Assembly (NCBI RefSeq): GCF_000472785.1
Contig: NZ_AXAL01000025.1
Location: 1 to 64,000 of the forward strand
Origin: Mesorhizobium loti CJ3sym
GTDB taxonomy: Bacteria > Pseudomonadota > Alphaproteobacteria > Rhizobiales > Rhizobiaceae
Reading direction: 5' to 3'
DNA length: 64,000 nucleotides
In this document: positions 42,445 through 51,086 of the stretch, piece after piece
How the letters are laid out: the number at the start of each line of letters is the position of its first letter
Numbering within the stretch: position 1 is the first letter of the stretch
Notes under the pieces: generated by a model
Told to the model about the DNA's origin: nothing
The model's input: the letters and a program-made list of their open reading frames with translations, nothing else
The model's database searches: none
Position numbers and translations under genes: made by a program

Positions 42445-42978
42445 ATGAAACGGTCGATGCCACGCTTTGACATCATAGGGCAGCTCGGATCGCTGCGGCG
42501 CTACGCACAGTCGCTGACGCGCGACAGTGCGGACGCCGAGGATCTCGTGCATGACGCGCTGGTGCGCGCCTATGAGCGGCGCGGCACCTTCCGCGCGGGT
42601 GGAAACCTGCGAGCCTGGCTGCTGTCGATCGTTCACAACGCGTTTGTCGACCGCATGCGCTCGCGCCGCTCGGAAGCGGTGCGCGTCGAACAGGCCGGAC
42701 ACCTCGCAGATTCCAGCACGCCGGCGCCACAGGAGCATTCGGTGCGCCTGGCGCAGGTACGGGACGCCTTTTTCAAACTGCCGGAAGAACAGCGTTCGGC
42801 GCTGCATTTGGTCGCCATCGAAGGGCTTTCCTATCAACAGGCGGCCAATGCTACCGGCGTGCCGCTGGGCACGCTGATGTCGCGCATCGGCAGGGCGCGC
42901 GCCGCCTTGCGCCGCATGGAAGACGCCGCCCCAGTGCGTGGCAAGAATCATCTCAGGATTGTGGGAGGTGAGCCATGA
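42445..42978 (+). CDS. RNA polymerase sigma factor, ECF subfamily
   Basis: About 177 aa (start ATG at 42445 or 42427). Region 2 is RRYAQSLTRDSADAEDLVHD with NLRAWLLSIVHNAFVDRMRS; region 4 is FFKLPEEQRSALHLVAIEGL and YQQAANATGVPLGTLMSRIG, the helix-turn-helix. The stop overlaps the anti-sigma gene by 4 bp (ATGA), the standard arrangement. It lacks features of EcfG itself, so it belongs to another ECF group. The regulon is unknown; a Bax-inhibitor-1 gene directly follows the pair. Confidence 0.92.
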   Translation: MKRSMPRFDIIGQLGSLRRYAQSLTRDSADAEDLVHDALVRAYERRGTFRAGGNLRAWLLSIVHNAFVDRMRSRRSEAVRVEQAGHLADSSTPAPQEHSVRLAQVRDAFFKLPEEQRSALHLVAIEGLSYQQAANATGVPLGTLMSRIGRARAALRRMEDAAPVRGKNHLRIVGGEP

Positions 42979-43748
42979 GCGCTCTTGTCGACCCCGTGAC
43001 CGACACCGACCTCGACGCTTATGTCGACGACCAGATGGATGTTACCCGCCGCATCGAGGTCGAGGCATTCCTGTCGACCCGTCCGGAAACCGCCGCGCGC
43101 GTCATGTCGGATCTGCGGACGCGGGACGAACTGCGCGTGGCGCTTGCTGGCTCCAAGGGCATGGCGCGGCCGGCGACCGCTGACGCAGCGCGAAGGCTGG
43201 AGAGGGGGCTGGCGCGGGGCCGCATCTTCGGCGTGCTGCAGCGCGCTGCTGCCGTTGCCGCCTTCGTTGCCGCCGGCTGGCTGGCGAACGGCATCGTCGG
43301 GCCGATGTCGGTGACCAAGGTCGTCGCTTCACCGCAGCCGCCCGCCTATGTCGATGAGGCGGTGCGTGCACACAGGACGACGCTGGTGCGCGAAACCATG
43401 CCCTCGCAGCCGGAAGCGCCCAATTACGATACCGGCGAGATCCGTGCGGCGACGGCGATCGTCATGCCGTCGCTGCCGAAGGACTGGAAGGTGCGCGACG
43501 TGCAAATCTATCCCTCGCGCTTCGGCCCGAGCGTCGAGGTGGCCGTCGACACCAAGGACATGGGGTTGGTGTCGCTGTTTGCGATCCGGCCGGGAACCTT
43601 CGACGTGGTCAAGCCGACTGTCGCGCCCTCGGGGGATATTTCCTCAGCCTATTTCCAGATCGGCGAGGTCGCCTATGCGGTGGTCGCCAAGAGCGGGGTC
43701 CATGACCTCGACCGCGCCGCCGAGACGCTCGCCAGAACGCTTTACTGA
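42975..43748 (+). CDS. Anti-sigma factor, membrane-anchored
   Basis: 257 aa. The N-terminus (TDTDLDAYVDDQMDVTRRIE, SDLRTRDELRVAL) is the usual anti-sigma head without a Cys-x-x-Cys zinc motif. A single transmembrane helix (AAAVAAFVAAGWLANGIVG) near residues 90-108 leads to a periplasmic domain (VQIYPSRFGPSVEVAVD). It overlaps the ECF sigma gene by 4 bp, which suggests that the pair is a sensing unit across the inner membrane. The signal is unknown. Confidence 0.85.
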   Translation: MSALVDPVTDTDLDAYVDDQMDVTRRIEVEAFLSTRPETAARVMSDLRTRDELRVALAGSKGMARPATADAARRLERGLARGRIFGVLQRAAAVAAFVAAGWLANGIVGPMSVTKVVASPQPPAYVDEAVRAHRTTLVRETMPSQPEAPNYDTGEIRAATAIVMPSLPKDWKVRDVQIYPSRFGPSVEVAVDTKDMGLVSLFAIRPGTFDVVKPTVAPSGDISSAYFQIGEVAYAVVAKSGVHDLDRAAETLARTLY

Positions 43749-43771
43749 CCGATCCATAAAGGAGACTGCAA

Positions 43772-44488
43772 ATGAACACGCCCAATCTGGGATATCGCGT
43801 TGGCACCGGCGCCCAAACCGGAGCCGTCTTTGACGAGGGCCTGCGCCAGCACATGCTGCGCGTCTACAACTATATGGGCCTTGGCCTGGTGGTCACCGGC
43901 CTGGTCGCCTTCCTGGTGTCGTCGACGCCGGCACTTTATGTGCCGATCTTCTCCAGCCCGCTGAAATATGTGGTGATGCTAGCGCCGCTCGCCTTCGTCC
44001 TGCTGTTTTCGTTCAAGATGCAGACCATGTCGGCGGCCAGCGCCCAGGCGATGTTCTGGGCCTTCTGCGCGGTGATGGGTCTGTCACTGGCCTCGGTGTT
44101 CCTGGTCTTCACCGGCACCAGCATCGCGCGCACCTTCTTCATCGCCGCCACCATGTTCGGCGCCACCAGCCTCTATGGCTACACGACGAAGCGCGACCTG
44201 ACGCAATTCTCGTCGTTCCTGATCATGGGCCTGATCGGCGTGGTGATCGCCAGCATCGTCAACATCTTCCTCGGCTCGACCGCACTGCAGTTCGCCATTT
44301 CGGTGATCGGCATTGCCGTCTTCATCGGCCTGACGGCCTGGGACACACAGACGATCAAGGAACAGTATGCCGAGAATTTCGACGCGGAATCGCGCCAGAA
44401 GCTGGCTGTCTTCGGCGCCTTCTCGCTTTATCTGAACTTCATCAACATCTTCCAGCTGCTGCTGAACTTCACCGGCGAGCGGGAGTAA
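43772..44488 (+). CDS. Bax inhibitor-1/YccA family membrane protein
   Basis: 238 aa with seven predicted transmembrane helices and a charged tail. MLRVYNYMGLGLVVTGLVAF, YGYTTKRDLTQFSSFLIMGL and FIGLTAWDTQTIKEQYAENF are family hallmarks; FNIFQLLLNFTGERE closes the protein. Homologues are linked to pH-dependent calcium leak or to FtsH modulation in bacteria. It lies 23 bp after the anti-sigma gene, and may be part of that transcript or have its own promoter. Confidence 0.93.
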   Translation: MNTPNLGYRVGTGAQTGAVFDEGLRQHMLRVYNYMGLGLVVTGLVAFLVSSTPALYVPIFSSPLKYVVMLAPLAFVLLFSFKMQTMSAASAQAMFWAFCAVMGLSLASVFLVFTGTSIARTFFIAATMFGATSLYGYTTKRDLTQFSSFLIMGLIGVVIASIVNIFLGSTALQFAISVIGIAVFIGLTAWDTQTIKEQYAENFDAESRQKLAVFGAFSLYLNFINIFQLLLNFTGERE

Positions 44489-44538
44489 CGACTATCCGCT
44501 GTGGGCAAGGGCGGGGTTCTCGCCCTTGATGCGGAGAG

Positions 44539-44566
44539 GTGGCCGGAGGAGAGATCCTCCGGCCAC
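44539..44566. terminator. Strong hairpin after the Bax-inhibitor gene (possible terminator)
   Basis: GTGGCCGGAGGA and TCCTCCGGCCAC form a perfect 12-bp stem with a GAGA tetraloop. A smaller GGGCGGGG...CGCCC hairpin precedes it at about 44509. There is no T tract, so this may be a stability or processing hairpin rather than a terminator; position 50 bp after the BI-1 stop fits either. Confidence 0.5.
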
Positions 44567-44646
44567 AATTCGTTTCGGCAACACCTTGAGTCCCCAGAAG
44601 CTTTTGCTAGTCTGCCGCCTGCTTCAACACCAGCCCGGGAGGACAT

Positions 44647-45531
44647 GTGGCACAGGACAGCCAAACGCTTCATGGCGACGGCATCTCGGCTGTCATAGTC
44701 GGGCAGGGTGCCGAACTGGTTTCGCTACGGGATGCGCAGGGATTTGAGTTCCTGTGGCAGGCCGGGCCGGAGTGGCGGCGTCATTCGCCGGTGCTGTTCC
44801 CGATCGTCGGCCGGCTGAAGGGCGACCAACTGCGCCATCGCGGCAAGACCTATCCGATGACGCAGCACGGCTTCGCGCGCGACAAGCCGTTTGTCTGGGC
44901 GGAGAGGGGCACTCGGTCCTGTACGCTGGTTCTGACCGACGACGCCGACACGCGCGCGCACTACCCTTTCGCCTTTCGCCTTGCCGTGACCTACACACTG
45001 AGCCGCCAGCAGCTTGGTGTGGCCTTGGAGGTCACCAACACCGGCGACGAGACGTTGCCGGCATCGGTTGGGGCACATCCCGCGTTCAACTGGCCATTGC
45101 TGCCGGAATTGCCCAAGGAGGCCTATCGGCTGACCTTTGCCAATGACGAGCCGGCACCGATCCGCCGCCTGAAGGATGGCCTGTTGCTGCCATCATCGCG
45201 GCCAACGCCCATCGAAGGCAGGACGCTTGCACTGTCCGAGCGGCTGTTCGATGACGATGCCGTTATCCTGGATCGGCCCGCCAGCACCAGCGTACGCTAC
45301 ACCGCCGACCGTGGTCCTGCGATCGAAATGTCATGGCAGGGAGCAGAGGAGCTCGGCATCTGGTCCAAGCCGGGCGGCGCGCCGTTCCTGTGCATCGAGC
45401 CCTGGCACGGCGTGGCAAGCCCGGCCGATTTCGACGGCGAATTCACCGACAAACCTGGCGTGATTCTGATCGAACCGGGCGCGAAGCGGTCGCTGAGCTA
45501 CCGGATCAGCTTGGAGCAGGGGCCGTTGTGA
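44647..45531 (+). CDS. Aldose 1-epimerase family protein (YeaD-like)
   Basis: 294 aa. Residues GQGAELVSLRDAQGFEFLWQ, HSPVLFPIVGRLKGDQLRHR and TQHGFARDKPFVW are typical of LacX/YeaD-type mutarotase homologues, with the active-site His in QHGFA and the Glu near the C-terminus (CIEPWHGVASPADFDG). It probably epimerises a phosphorylated or free hexose. GTG start at 44647 with GGGAGGAC just upstream. It is followed 25 bp later by the P5C-reductase-like gene. Confidence 0.88.
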   Translation: MAQDSQTLHGDGISAVIVGQGAELVSLRDAQGFEFLWQAGPEWRRHSPVLFPIVGRLKGDQLRHRGKTYPMTQHGFARDKPFVWAERGTRSCTLVLTDDADTRAHYPFAFRLAVTYTLSRQQLGVALEVTNTGDETLPASVGAHPAFNWPLLPELPKEAYRLTFANDEPAPIRRLKDGLLLPSSRPTPIEGRTLALSERLFDDDAVILDRPASTSVRYTADRGPAIEMSWQGAEELGIWSKPGGAPFLCIEPWHGVASPADFDGEFTDKPGVILIEPGAKRSLSYRISLEQGPL

Positions 45532-45556
45532 CCAGCGGACGACCAGACGGAAAACC

Positions 45557-46348
45557 ATGGGACATCAAATCAAACTTGGCTTCATCGGTACGGGCGCGCT
45601 TACTGCAGCCATTGTCACCGGGCTCAAATCGCTCGAGGGCGATCCGGTCTCGGTGGTGTTGTCGCCGCGCAATGAAGAGATCGCAGCGGATCTCGCTTCC
45701 CGCTATCCGAATGTTGATGTCGCCGCCGACAATCAGGCGGTGCTCGATGCATGCGACACCGTCATGCTAGCGGTGCGGCCGCAGATTGCCCACCAGGTGC
45801 TGCCCGAATTGAAGTTTCGGCGCGACCATCACCTCATCAGCCTGATCGCCACCCTGTCGCGTGAGGAAATCGTCGGCTTGACCGCACCCGCGAGCCGCGT
45901 GACAAAGGCGCTTCCCATGCCGATGATCGCTCACCGGCTCGGAGCGACGATCGTTTACCCGCCCGATCCGGACGTGACGGGGTTGCTGGGCGGGCTGGGG
46001 AAGGTGATCGAGGTCGAGAGTTCCAGCGAATTCGATGCGTTGAGCGTCGTGACCGCAACCTATGCGACGTATTTCAAATACCTCGATACGATTCATCGCT
46101 GGCTGAAAGCGCATGACGTTCCGGACGCCAAGGGGCGCGATTATATCGCCGCGCTCTTCAATGCACTTGGCCACGCTCCGGATGCGGCGCCTGATGCGGA
46201 CTTCACCCATCTGGCCCAGGACTATGCGACCCGTGGCGGCATTAATGAGCAGGTCCTGAACGAACTCACGGCCCGTAACGTCTTCGATGCGCTGGCGGAA
46301 AGCCTGGACGGCGTCCATCGTCGCATTTCAGCGGCCGGCGCCACATAA
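45557..46348 (+). CDS. Pyrroline-5-carboxylate reductase family protein
   Basis: 263 aa. LGFIGTGALTAAIVTGLKS is the NADP-binding Rossmann start, VMLAVRPQIAHQVLPEL and ATLSREEIVGLTAPASRVTK follow the ProC pattern, and the C-terminal part has LAQDYATRGGINEQVLNELT, with the GG-containing substrate loop. It may make proline from pyrroline-5-carboxylate or be a related oxidoreductase (divergent ProC paralogue). ATG at 45557 after the epimerase gene. Confidence 0.85.
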   Translation: MGHQIKLGFIGTGALTAAIVTGLKSLEGDPVSVVLSPRNEEIAADLASRYPNVDVAADNQAVLDACDTVMLAVRPQIAHQVLPELKFRRDHHLISLIATLSREEIVGLTAPASRVTKALPMPMIAHRLGATIVYPPDPDVTGLLGGLGKVIEVESSSEFDALSVVTATYATYFKYLDTIHRWLKAHDVPDAKGRDYIAALFNALGHAPDAAPDADFTHLAQDYATRGGINEQVLNELTARNVFDALAESLDGVHRRISAAGAT

Positions 46349-46389
46349 AAGCCACGCGGAGACCTGACCGCCGAAAGAGAAGCCAGCTC

Positions 46390-47295
46390 TCAAACCTGCC
46401 GGACGATGGCGCCGATCACATTGACGAGAAGACGCGCAGCGGTGAGGGCGGACAGGCCGTCAATGTCGGCGGGCGGATAGAGCTCGACAAGGTCGAATCC
46501 AGCGATCCTGGCCCGCTTGCCGAGGCCCGCGATCAGGTCGATCACCTGTGTGTAGGTGAGGCCGCCCGGCGTACGCGCCGCCACGCCCGGCATGATGCCG
46601 GGATCAAGACTGTCGCAATCGAAGGTGACGACGACCCGTGCGCCTTCCGGAACATGCCTGAGCGCCCCCTTCACACCTTGAGTATGAACCTCGCGCGCGG
46701 TCACGAAACGGCTGCCATAGTGCTGCGCTGCTTCGATTTCAGCGCGGCGCGCGCTGCCGACGCTGCGCAGGCCGACCTGCACCATGCCGGCGACATGCGG
46801 CATCTCGCTCGCTCGCCGCATCGGGCTCGAATAGCCGTAGCGTTCGCCATGCACCTCGTCGCGCCAGTCGATATGGGCGTCGATCTGCAGGATCCAGACC
46901 GGTCCGTGGTCGGCAAAGCCGGCAAGGAACGGAATGACGACGGAATCATCGCCGCCAAGCAGGATCGGGACGGCCGGTAAGGACAGGACTTCGCGCGTCT
47001 TCGCCTCGATCCGGGCGCGGTTGCCGGCATTGTCATGCAGGATGGTCAAGATGTCGCCGGCGTCGACGCAGGAGATCGGCTTGCCGTCGAACAGCGGCCC
47101 GCCGAGATCGAAATCCCAATGCTCGACGAGCGAAGCATCATCCTTGCTGGCTGCGCGGATCGCGTCGGCCGCCAAGGCATGGCCGCTGCTGTGCTTGCCG
47201 GGATAGGTGCTGCCGTGGCCGGCTCCGAAGATCACCGCACGAGGCGTGCGGCCATCGGCGAGGCGATCGGGAAAGCCGAGAAACGATGCGGTCAT
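46390..47295 (-). CDS. Arginase/agmatinase (ureohydrolase) family protein
   Basis: 301 aa. Mn ligands appear in LQIDAHIDWRDEV and VTFDCDSLDPGIMPGVAART. The usual GGDHS of agmatinases reads GGDDSVVIPF here, an H-to-D change at a metal-ligand position; a subfamily with this motif is known in rhizobia, but its substrate is uncertain (agmatine, guanidinobutyrate or related). The start at 47295 (MTASFLGFPDR) is chosen over a 47385 start because it matches family N-termini. It is transcribed opposite the P5C-reductase gene. Confidence 0.88.
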   Translation of the reverse strand: MTASFLGFPDRLADGRTPRAVIFGAGHGSTYPGKHSSGHALAADAIRAASKDDASLVEHWDFDLGGPLFDGKPISCVDAGDILTILHDNAGNRARIEAKTREVLSLPAVPILLGGDDSVVIPFLAGFADHGPVWILQIDAHIDWRDEVHGERYGYSSPMRRASEMPHVAGMVQVGLRSVGSARRAEIEAAQHYGSRFVTAREVHTQGVKGALRHVPEGARVVVTFDCDSLDPGIMPGVAARTPGGLTYTQVIDLIAGLGKRARIAGFDLVELYPPADIDGLSALTAARLLVNVIGAIVRQV

Positions 47296-47503
47296 TTTCT
47301 TGATGGTCCTGATGATATTGGGTGGGAGGTTAGCACGCGTGACGACACATTTCGCTGTCTCCGGGCCCACGTCTGAAAGTCGCATAAGATAGATTATGGA
47401 ACTATCGTATTGACCAGGGGATGGGAATTGCCGCTGATTTTCATAGGCTTGGCACTACCGATGCGTGTTGCGTTGAGCGGATCGCCAACGCTACGCTGCA
47501 AGA

Positions 47504-47762
47504 ATGACGACAACAAAGCGTGAGATCGAAGTGGCGATCGAGGTGTTCGTACATGGATACAGCACCGACAAAAGCCGCACGTTTCCTTACGAGGCCAGCC
47601 GCGTCGGGTCATTGTGGCTGATACGAGATGCCGCGCGCAAGAATCCGCGCGACTACCGCAACGAGGAATGGGGCGTCCATGACGCTGCTGTACCCCCGCA
47701 TGGGCTACGAGCGCATCGGCACACCACTGATATTCCAACCGAAGAAGCGAACAGAGAAATGA
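47504..47762 (+). pseudogene. GNAT acetyltransferase remnant (deleted/frameshifted)
   Basis: The first frame reads VAIEVFVHGYSTDKSRTFPY, GSLWLIRDAARKNPRDYRNE and EEWGV, the N-terminal part of a small GNAT-like family with motifs VHG...PYxxxRxGxLWxxRDAPRKNPxDYRxEEW. Coding then breaks near 47675. In the next frame, from 47679, it continues MTLLYPRMGYERIGTPLIFQ, which looks like the GNAT C-terminus. The middle acetyl-CoA domain is missing, so the gene is decayed by internal deletion with frame change. Its end lies 10 bp before the convergent MBL gene stop. Confidence 0.7.
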
Positions 47763-47772
47763 AAAAACGTGG

Positions 47773-48594
47773 TTATGGCGCTGATTCATAAGGAATTTCG
47801 ATCACCATGCCATCATAGGCCGGCACTACGGTGTCCGGCGTCTCGGCCATCACCGTAGCGTAGTCCAACGGCACGTGCATGTGCGTCAGGACAGAGTGTT
47901 TCGGCGCCAGCCGTTCGATCCATTCAAGCGCCTGGCCAAGCGATATGTGGCTCGGGTGCGTCTTGTATTGCAGCGCGTCGATGATCAGGACATCAAGGCC
48001 GCGCAGTCGCTTGGCGGTGGCGTCGGGGAAGTCGCTGATATCAGGGCAATAGGCCAGCCCGCCAATGCGGAAGCCCAGCGAAATGATGTCGCCATGGATC
48101 TGCGGCAAGGGCTCGAAGGTGAGGGCACCCCCCTCTCCTTCGATCACAACAGGCGTGGCGTGGTCGATGATATGGGCGCTGACGATCGGCGGATAGGAAC
48201 TGCCTGGTGGCGTCTCGAAGCAGTAGCCGAACGCCTGGCGCAGCCGCAGCATTGTCGGCTCGTCGGCATGGACATCGATCCGGTGACGCTGATCGTGGAC
48301 GAAGCCGCGCAGATCATCGATGCCGTGAATGTGGTCGGCGTGCGGATGCGTGTAGACAGCAGCGTCGATGCGCCTGACCGCTGCCATCAGCATCTGCTGA
48401 CGAAAATCCGGTCCGGTATCGATGACGACTGTCGTCCGAGCGCCATTCGCCGTGATCCGCTCGACCAGCACAGCAGTGCGCATACGCCGGTTCTTTGGAT
48501 TGCCCGGATCGCAATTGCCCCAGTCACCAGTGATGCGCGGTACCCCTGGCGACGAGCCGCAGCCGAGAATGGTGAGGCGCAGCCGGTCAGTCAT
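47773..48594 (-). CDS. Metallo-beta-lactamase-fold hydrolase (PhnP-like phosphodiesterase)
   Basis: 273 aa. LTILGCGSSPGVPRITGDWG, VVIDTGPDFRQQML and AVYTHPHADHIHGIDDLRGF (HxHxDH) are metal-binding MBL-fold motifs of the PhnP/RNase-Z-like clade. A further His is in VLTHMHVPLDY. PhnP hydrolyses cyclic phosphodiesters made during phosphonate use, but the gene here is not in a phn operon and lies after metG-tatD, so it may act on another phosphodiester. It follows tatD by 3 bp. Confidence 0.9.
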   Translation of the reverse strand: MTDRLRLTILGCGSSPGVPRITGDWGNCDPGNPKNRRMRTAVLVERITANGARTTVVIDTGPDFRQQMLMAAVRRIDAAVYTHPHADHIHGIDDLRGFVHDQRHRIDVHADEPTMLRLRQAFGYCFETPPGSSYPPIVSAHIIDHATPVVIEGEGGALTFEPLPQIHGDIISLGFRIGGLAYCPDISDFPDATAKRLRGLDVLIIDALQYKTHPSHISLGQALEWIERLAPKHSVLTHMHVPLDYATVMAETPDTVVPAYDGMVIEIPYESAP

Positions 48595-48597
48595 GCT

Positions 48598-49392
48598 CTA
48601 GGCGCTCCGTAGATCCGGACGCGGCATTTTCTCAAACAGCCGGAAGAAATTGTTGGTCGTCAACGTTGCGATTTCCTGCACGCTGACGCCGATCGTCTCC
48701 GCCAGCACCTTGGCGGTGTGTGCGACATAGGCAGGCTCGTTGCGCTTGCCGCGAAACGGGATGGGCGCGAGATAGGGCGCATCGGTTTCGACGAGCAGCC
48801 GGTCGTGCGGTAAATCGGCGGCGATGGCGCGCAGCGCCGGCGAGTTCTTGAACGTCAGGATGCCCGAAAACGAGACATAGCCGCCGAGCGCGGCGCCGAC
48901 TTCGGCCAGCCGGCGTCCCGAGGAGAAACAATGCAGGATGAAAGGGAAGGCGCCCTTCCCTGTTTCATCCTCGAGAATAGCCGCCATGTCGTCGTCGGCA
49001 TCGCGTGAATGGATGACGAGCGGCAGCCCGGTCTCGCGGGCAGCGGCAATGTGGGTGCGAAAGCCCTGTGCCTGAGCATCGCGCGGCGCCTTGTCGTAGA
49101 AATAGTCGAGCCCGGCCTCGCCGATCGCCACCACCTTGGGGTGAGCCGACAGACGCACGAGCTCGGCAGTGGTGACGTCGAGTTCTTCGGCGGCATTGTG
49201 CGGATGGGTGCCGACGGAGCAATAGACCTCGTCGAAAGTCACCGCGATTTCAAGGATTTGCTGAAAGCGCTTCACACGGGTCGAGATCGTCACCATGCGG
49301 CCGATGCCGGCCGCTTTGGCGCGGGCGACAATGGCCGCCCGCTCCTCGGCGAAATCTGGAAAATCCAGATGGCAGTGGCTGTCGACAAGCAT
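48598..49392 (-). CDS. tatD: TatD-family metal-dependent hydrolase (DNase)
   Basis: 264 aa. MLVDSHCHLDFPDFAEERAA (HxH), VAIGEAGLDYFYDKAPR (Glu), LPLVIHSRDADDDMAAIL, FILHCFSSGRRLAE and LLVETDAPYLAPIPFRGKRN carry the TIM-barrel metal ligands. Members are exonucleases or deacylases acting on DNA or D-aminoacyl compounds. The start at 49392 overlaps the metG stop by 1 bp, and a longer upstream frame lies inside metG and is ignored. Operon metG-tatD-MBL gene. Confidence 0.94.
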   Translation of the reverse strand: MLVDSHCHLDFPDFAEERAAIVARAKAAGIGRMVTISTRVKRFQQILEIAVTFDEVYCSVGTHPHNAAEELDVTTAELVRLSAHPKVVAIGEAGLDYFYDKAPRDAQAQGFRTHIAAARETGLPLVIHSRDADDDMAAILEDETGKGAFPFILHCFSSGRRLAEVGAALGGYVSFSGILTFKNSPALRAIAADLPHDRLLVETDAPYLAPIPFRGKRNEPAYVAHTAKVLAETIGVSVQEIATLTTNNFFRLFEKMPRPDLRSA

Positions 49393-50945
49393 CAGGCGTT
49401 CGCGCCCGGCTGTTCGACGTAACGCGGAAAGACGCCTTCCGGTGCAGGCAATGCCGTGCCGGAAACCAACGCATGGTCGGCATGGACATGCACGAAATCG
49501 CGCTTGTCCGCCGGCACCGCCAGCAGGTCGAGCAGCTTCGTCGCCGAGCCCGGAATGTAGGGTTGGCTCAGAAGTGCGACGCGACGAACGATTTCGGCGG
49601 TCGTCCACAGCACCGTTTCCATCCGCGCCGGGTCGGTCTTCTTCAGCGCCCAGGGCTCCTGAGACGTGAAATAACGATCAGCTTCGGCGGCTACGCCAAA
49701 GATCGCCGCCAACGCCAGATGGATGCCCTGCTCCGCCATTGCCTTGCGCGCCGTGCCAAGCGCTTCCACCGCCTGGTCAAGGATCGCCCTGTCGGCTTCG
49801 GTCAACTCGCCACGCTGCGGCACCACACCACCGCAATTCGCAGCGATCATCTTCAGCGAGCGTTGCGTCAGATTGCCGAGACCGTTGGCGAGGTCGGCAT
49901 TGGTGCGGTTGACGATCGCTTCATGGCTGTAGCTGCCGTCCTGGCCGAACGGCACCTCGCGCAGGAAGAAGTAGCGCACTTGGTCGACACCGTAATGCTC
50001 GACCATGGTGAACGGGTCGATGACGTTGCCGACCGACTTCGACATCTTCTCCCCGCGGTTGAACAGGAAGCCGTGGCCGAAAACGCGCTTCGGCAGCGGG
50101 ATGCCCGCCGACATCAGGAAGGCCGGCCAGTAAACCGCATGGAAGCGCACAATGTCCTTGCCAATGATGTGCGCATCGGCTGGCCAGAAACGCCATTTCT
50201 CATCATTTTCATTGGGATAGCCGACGCCTGTGATGTAGTTTGTCAGCGCGTCGACCCAGACATACATCACGTGCTTCTCGTCGCCCGGCACGGGCACACC
50301 CCAGTCGAATGTGGTGCGCGAGATCGACAAATCCCTCAGTCCGGATTTGACGAAGCTCATCACCTCATTGCGGCGCTCGGCGGGGCCGATGAAGTCCGGT
50401 TGGCTTTCATAGAGCGCAATGAGCTTGTCCTGATAGGCCGACAGCCGGAAGAAATAGCTCTCTTCCTCGACCCATTCGACCGGCGTTCCCTGCGGCCCAT
50501 AGCGGATATTGTCGGGACGGACCTCCGTCTCCTCCTCGCCATAATAGGCTTCGTCGCGCACCGAGTACCAACCGGCATAGCCGCCCTTGTAGATGTCGCC
50601 ATTGCCGTCCATCGCCTTCCAGATCGCCTGCGAGGCCGCGTAATGCCGCTCTTCGGTGGTCCGGATGAAATCGTCGTTGGAGGCGTTGAGCGCGGTCGCC
50701 ATGCGCTTGAAATCGGCCGCGTTGCGATCGGCCAGTTCGCGCGCCGAAATGCCTTCGCGTTTGGCCGTCTGCAGCATCTTGATGCCGTGCTCGTCCGTAC
50801 CGGTGAGGAAGAAGACCTGCTTGCCGTCGAGCCGCTGGAAGCGTGCGAGCGCATCGGTCGCGATCAGCTCGTAGGCATGGCCGATATGCGGCTTGCCGTT
50901 CGGATAGGAAATCGCGGTCGTGATGTAGAATGTGTCGCGTGACAT
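49392..50945 (-). CDS. metG: Methionyl-tRNA synthetase
   Basis: 517 aa, the alphaproteobacterial form without the C-terminal tRNA-binding extension. It charges tRNA-Met. YPNGKPHIGHAYELIATDAL contains the HIGH signature, and FNRGEKMSKSVGNVIDPFTM contains KMSKS. Between these, FFLTGTDEHGIKMLQTAKRE and MYVWVDALTNYITGVGYPNE are conserved. It is followed by tatD and the MBL hydrolase in one operon; upstream is a palindromic repeat and holB. Confidence 0.97.
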   Translation of the reverse strand: MSRDTFYITTAISYPNGKPHIGHAYELIATDALARFQRLDGKQVFFLTGTDEHGIKMLQTAKREGISARELADRNAADFKRMATALNASNDDFIRTTEERHYAASQAIWKAMDGNGDIYKGGYAGWYSVRDEAYYGEEETEVRPDNIRYGPQGTPVEWVEEESYFFRLSAYQDKLIALYESQPDFIGPAERRNEVMSFVKSGLRDLSISRTTFDWGVPVPGDEKHVMYVWVDALTNYITGVGYPNENDEKWRFWPADAHIIGKDIVRFHAVYWPAFLMSAGIPLPKRVFGHGFLFNRGEKMSKSVGNVIDPFTMVEHYGVDQVRYFFLREVPFGQDGSYSHEAIVNRTNADLANGLGNLTQRSLKMIAANCGGVVPQRGELTEADRAILDQAVEALGTARKAMAEQGIHLALAAIFGVAAEADRYFTSQEPWALKKTDPARMETVLWTTAEIVRRVALLSQPYIPGSATKLLDLLAVPADKRDFVHVHADHALVSGTALPAPEGVFPRYVEQPGANA

Positions 50946-51024
50946 GAATGAACCATCATGAATGTCTGAATGGAAGCCGTGGCGGTGGATATCGCATCGG
51001 AATGGCGATTGCCATCCCGAGCCC

Positions 51025-51074
51025 GATGCATGCCGCCCAAAAGTGGCCCCGGTTTTGGGGCAACGGCATGCATC
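51025..51074. repeat. Palindromic intergenic repeat, copy B
   Basis: GATGCATGCCG and CGGCATGCATC are the outer arms, with CCCAAAA and TTTTGGG inside around GTGGCCCCGG. It lies 12 bp downstream of the holB stop on the minus strand and about 80 bp upstream of metG. Outer arms differ from copy A at one base (T to C), matched by a compensating A to G on the other arm. A run of seven A follows on the plus strand. Confidence 0.85.
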
Positions 51075-51086
51075 AAAAAAAGGCCG

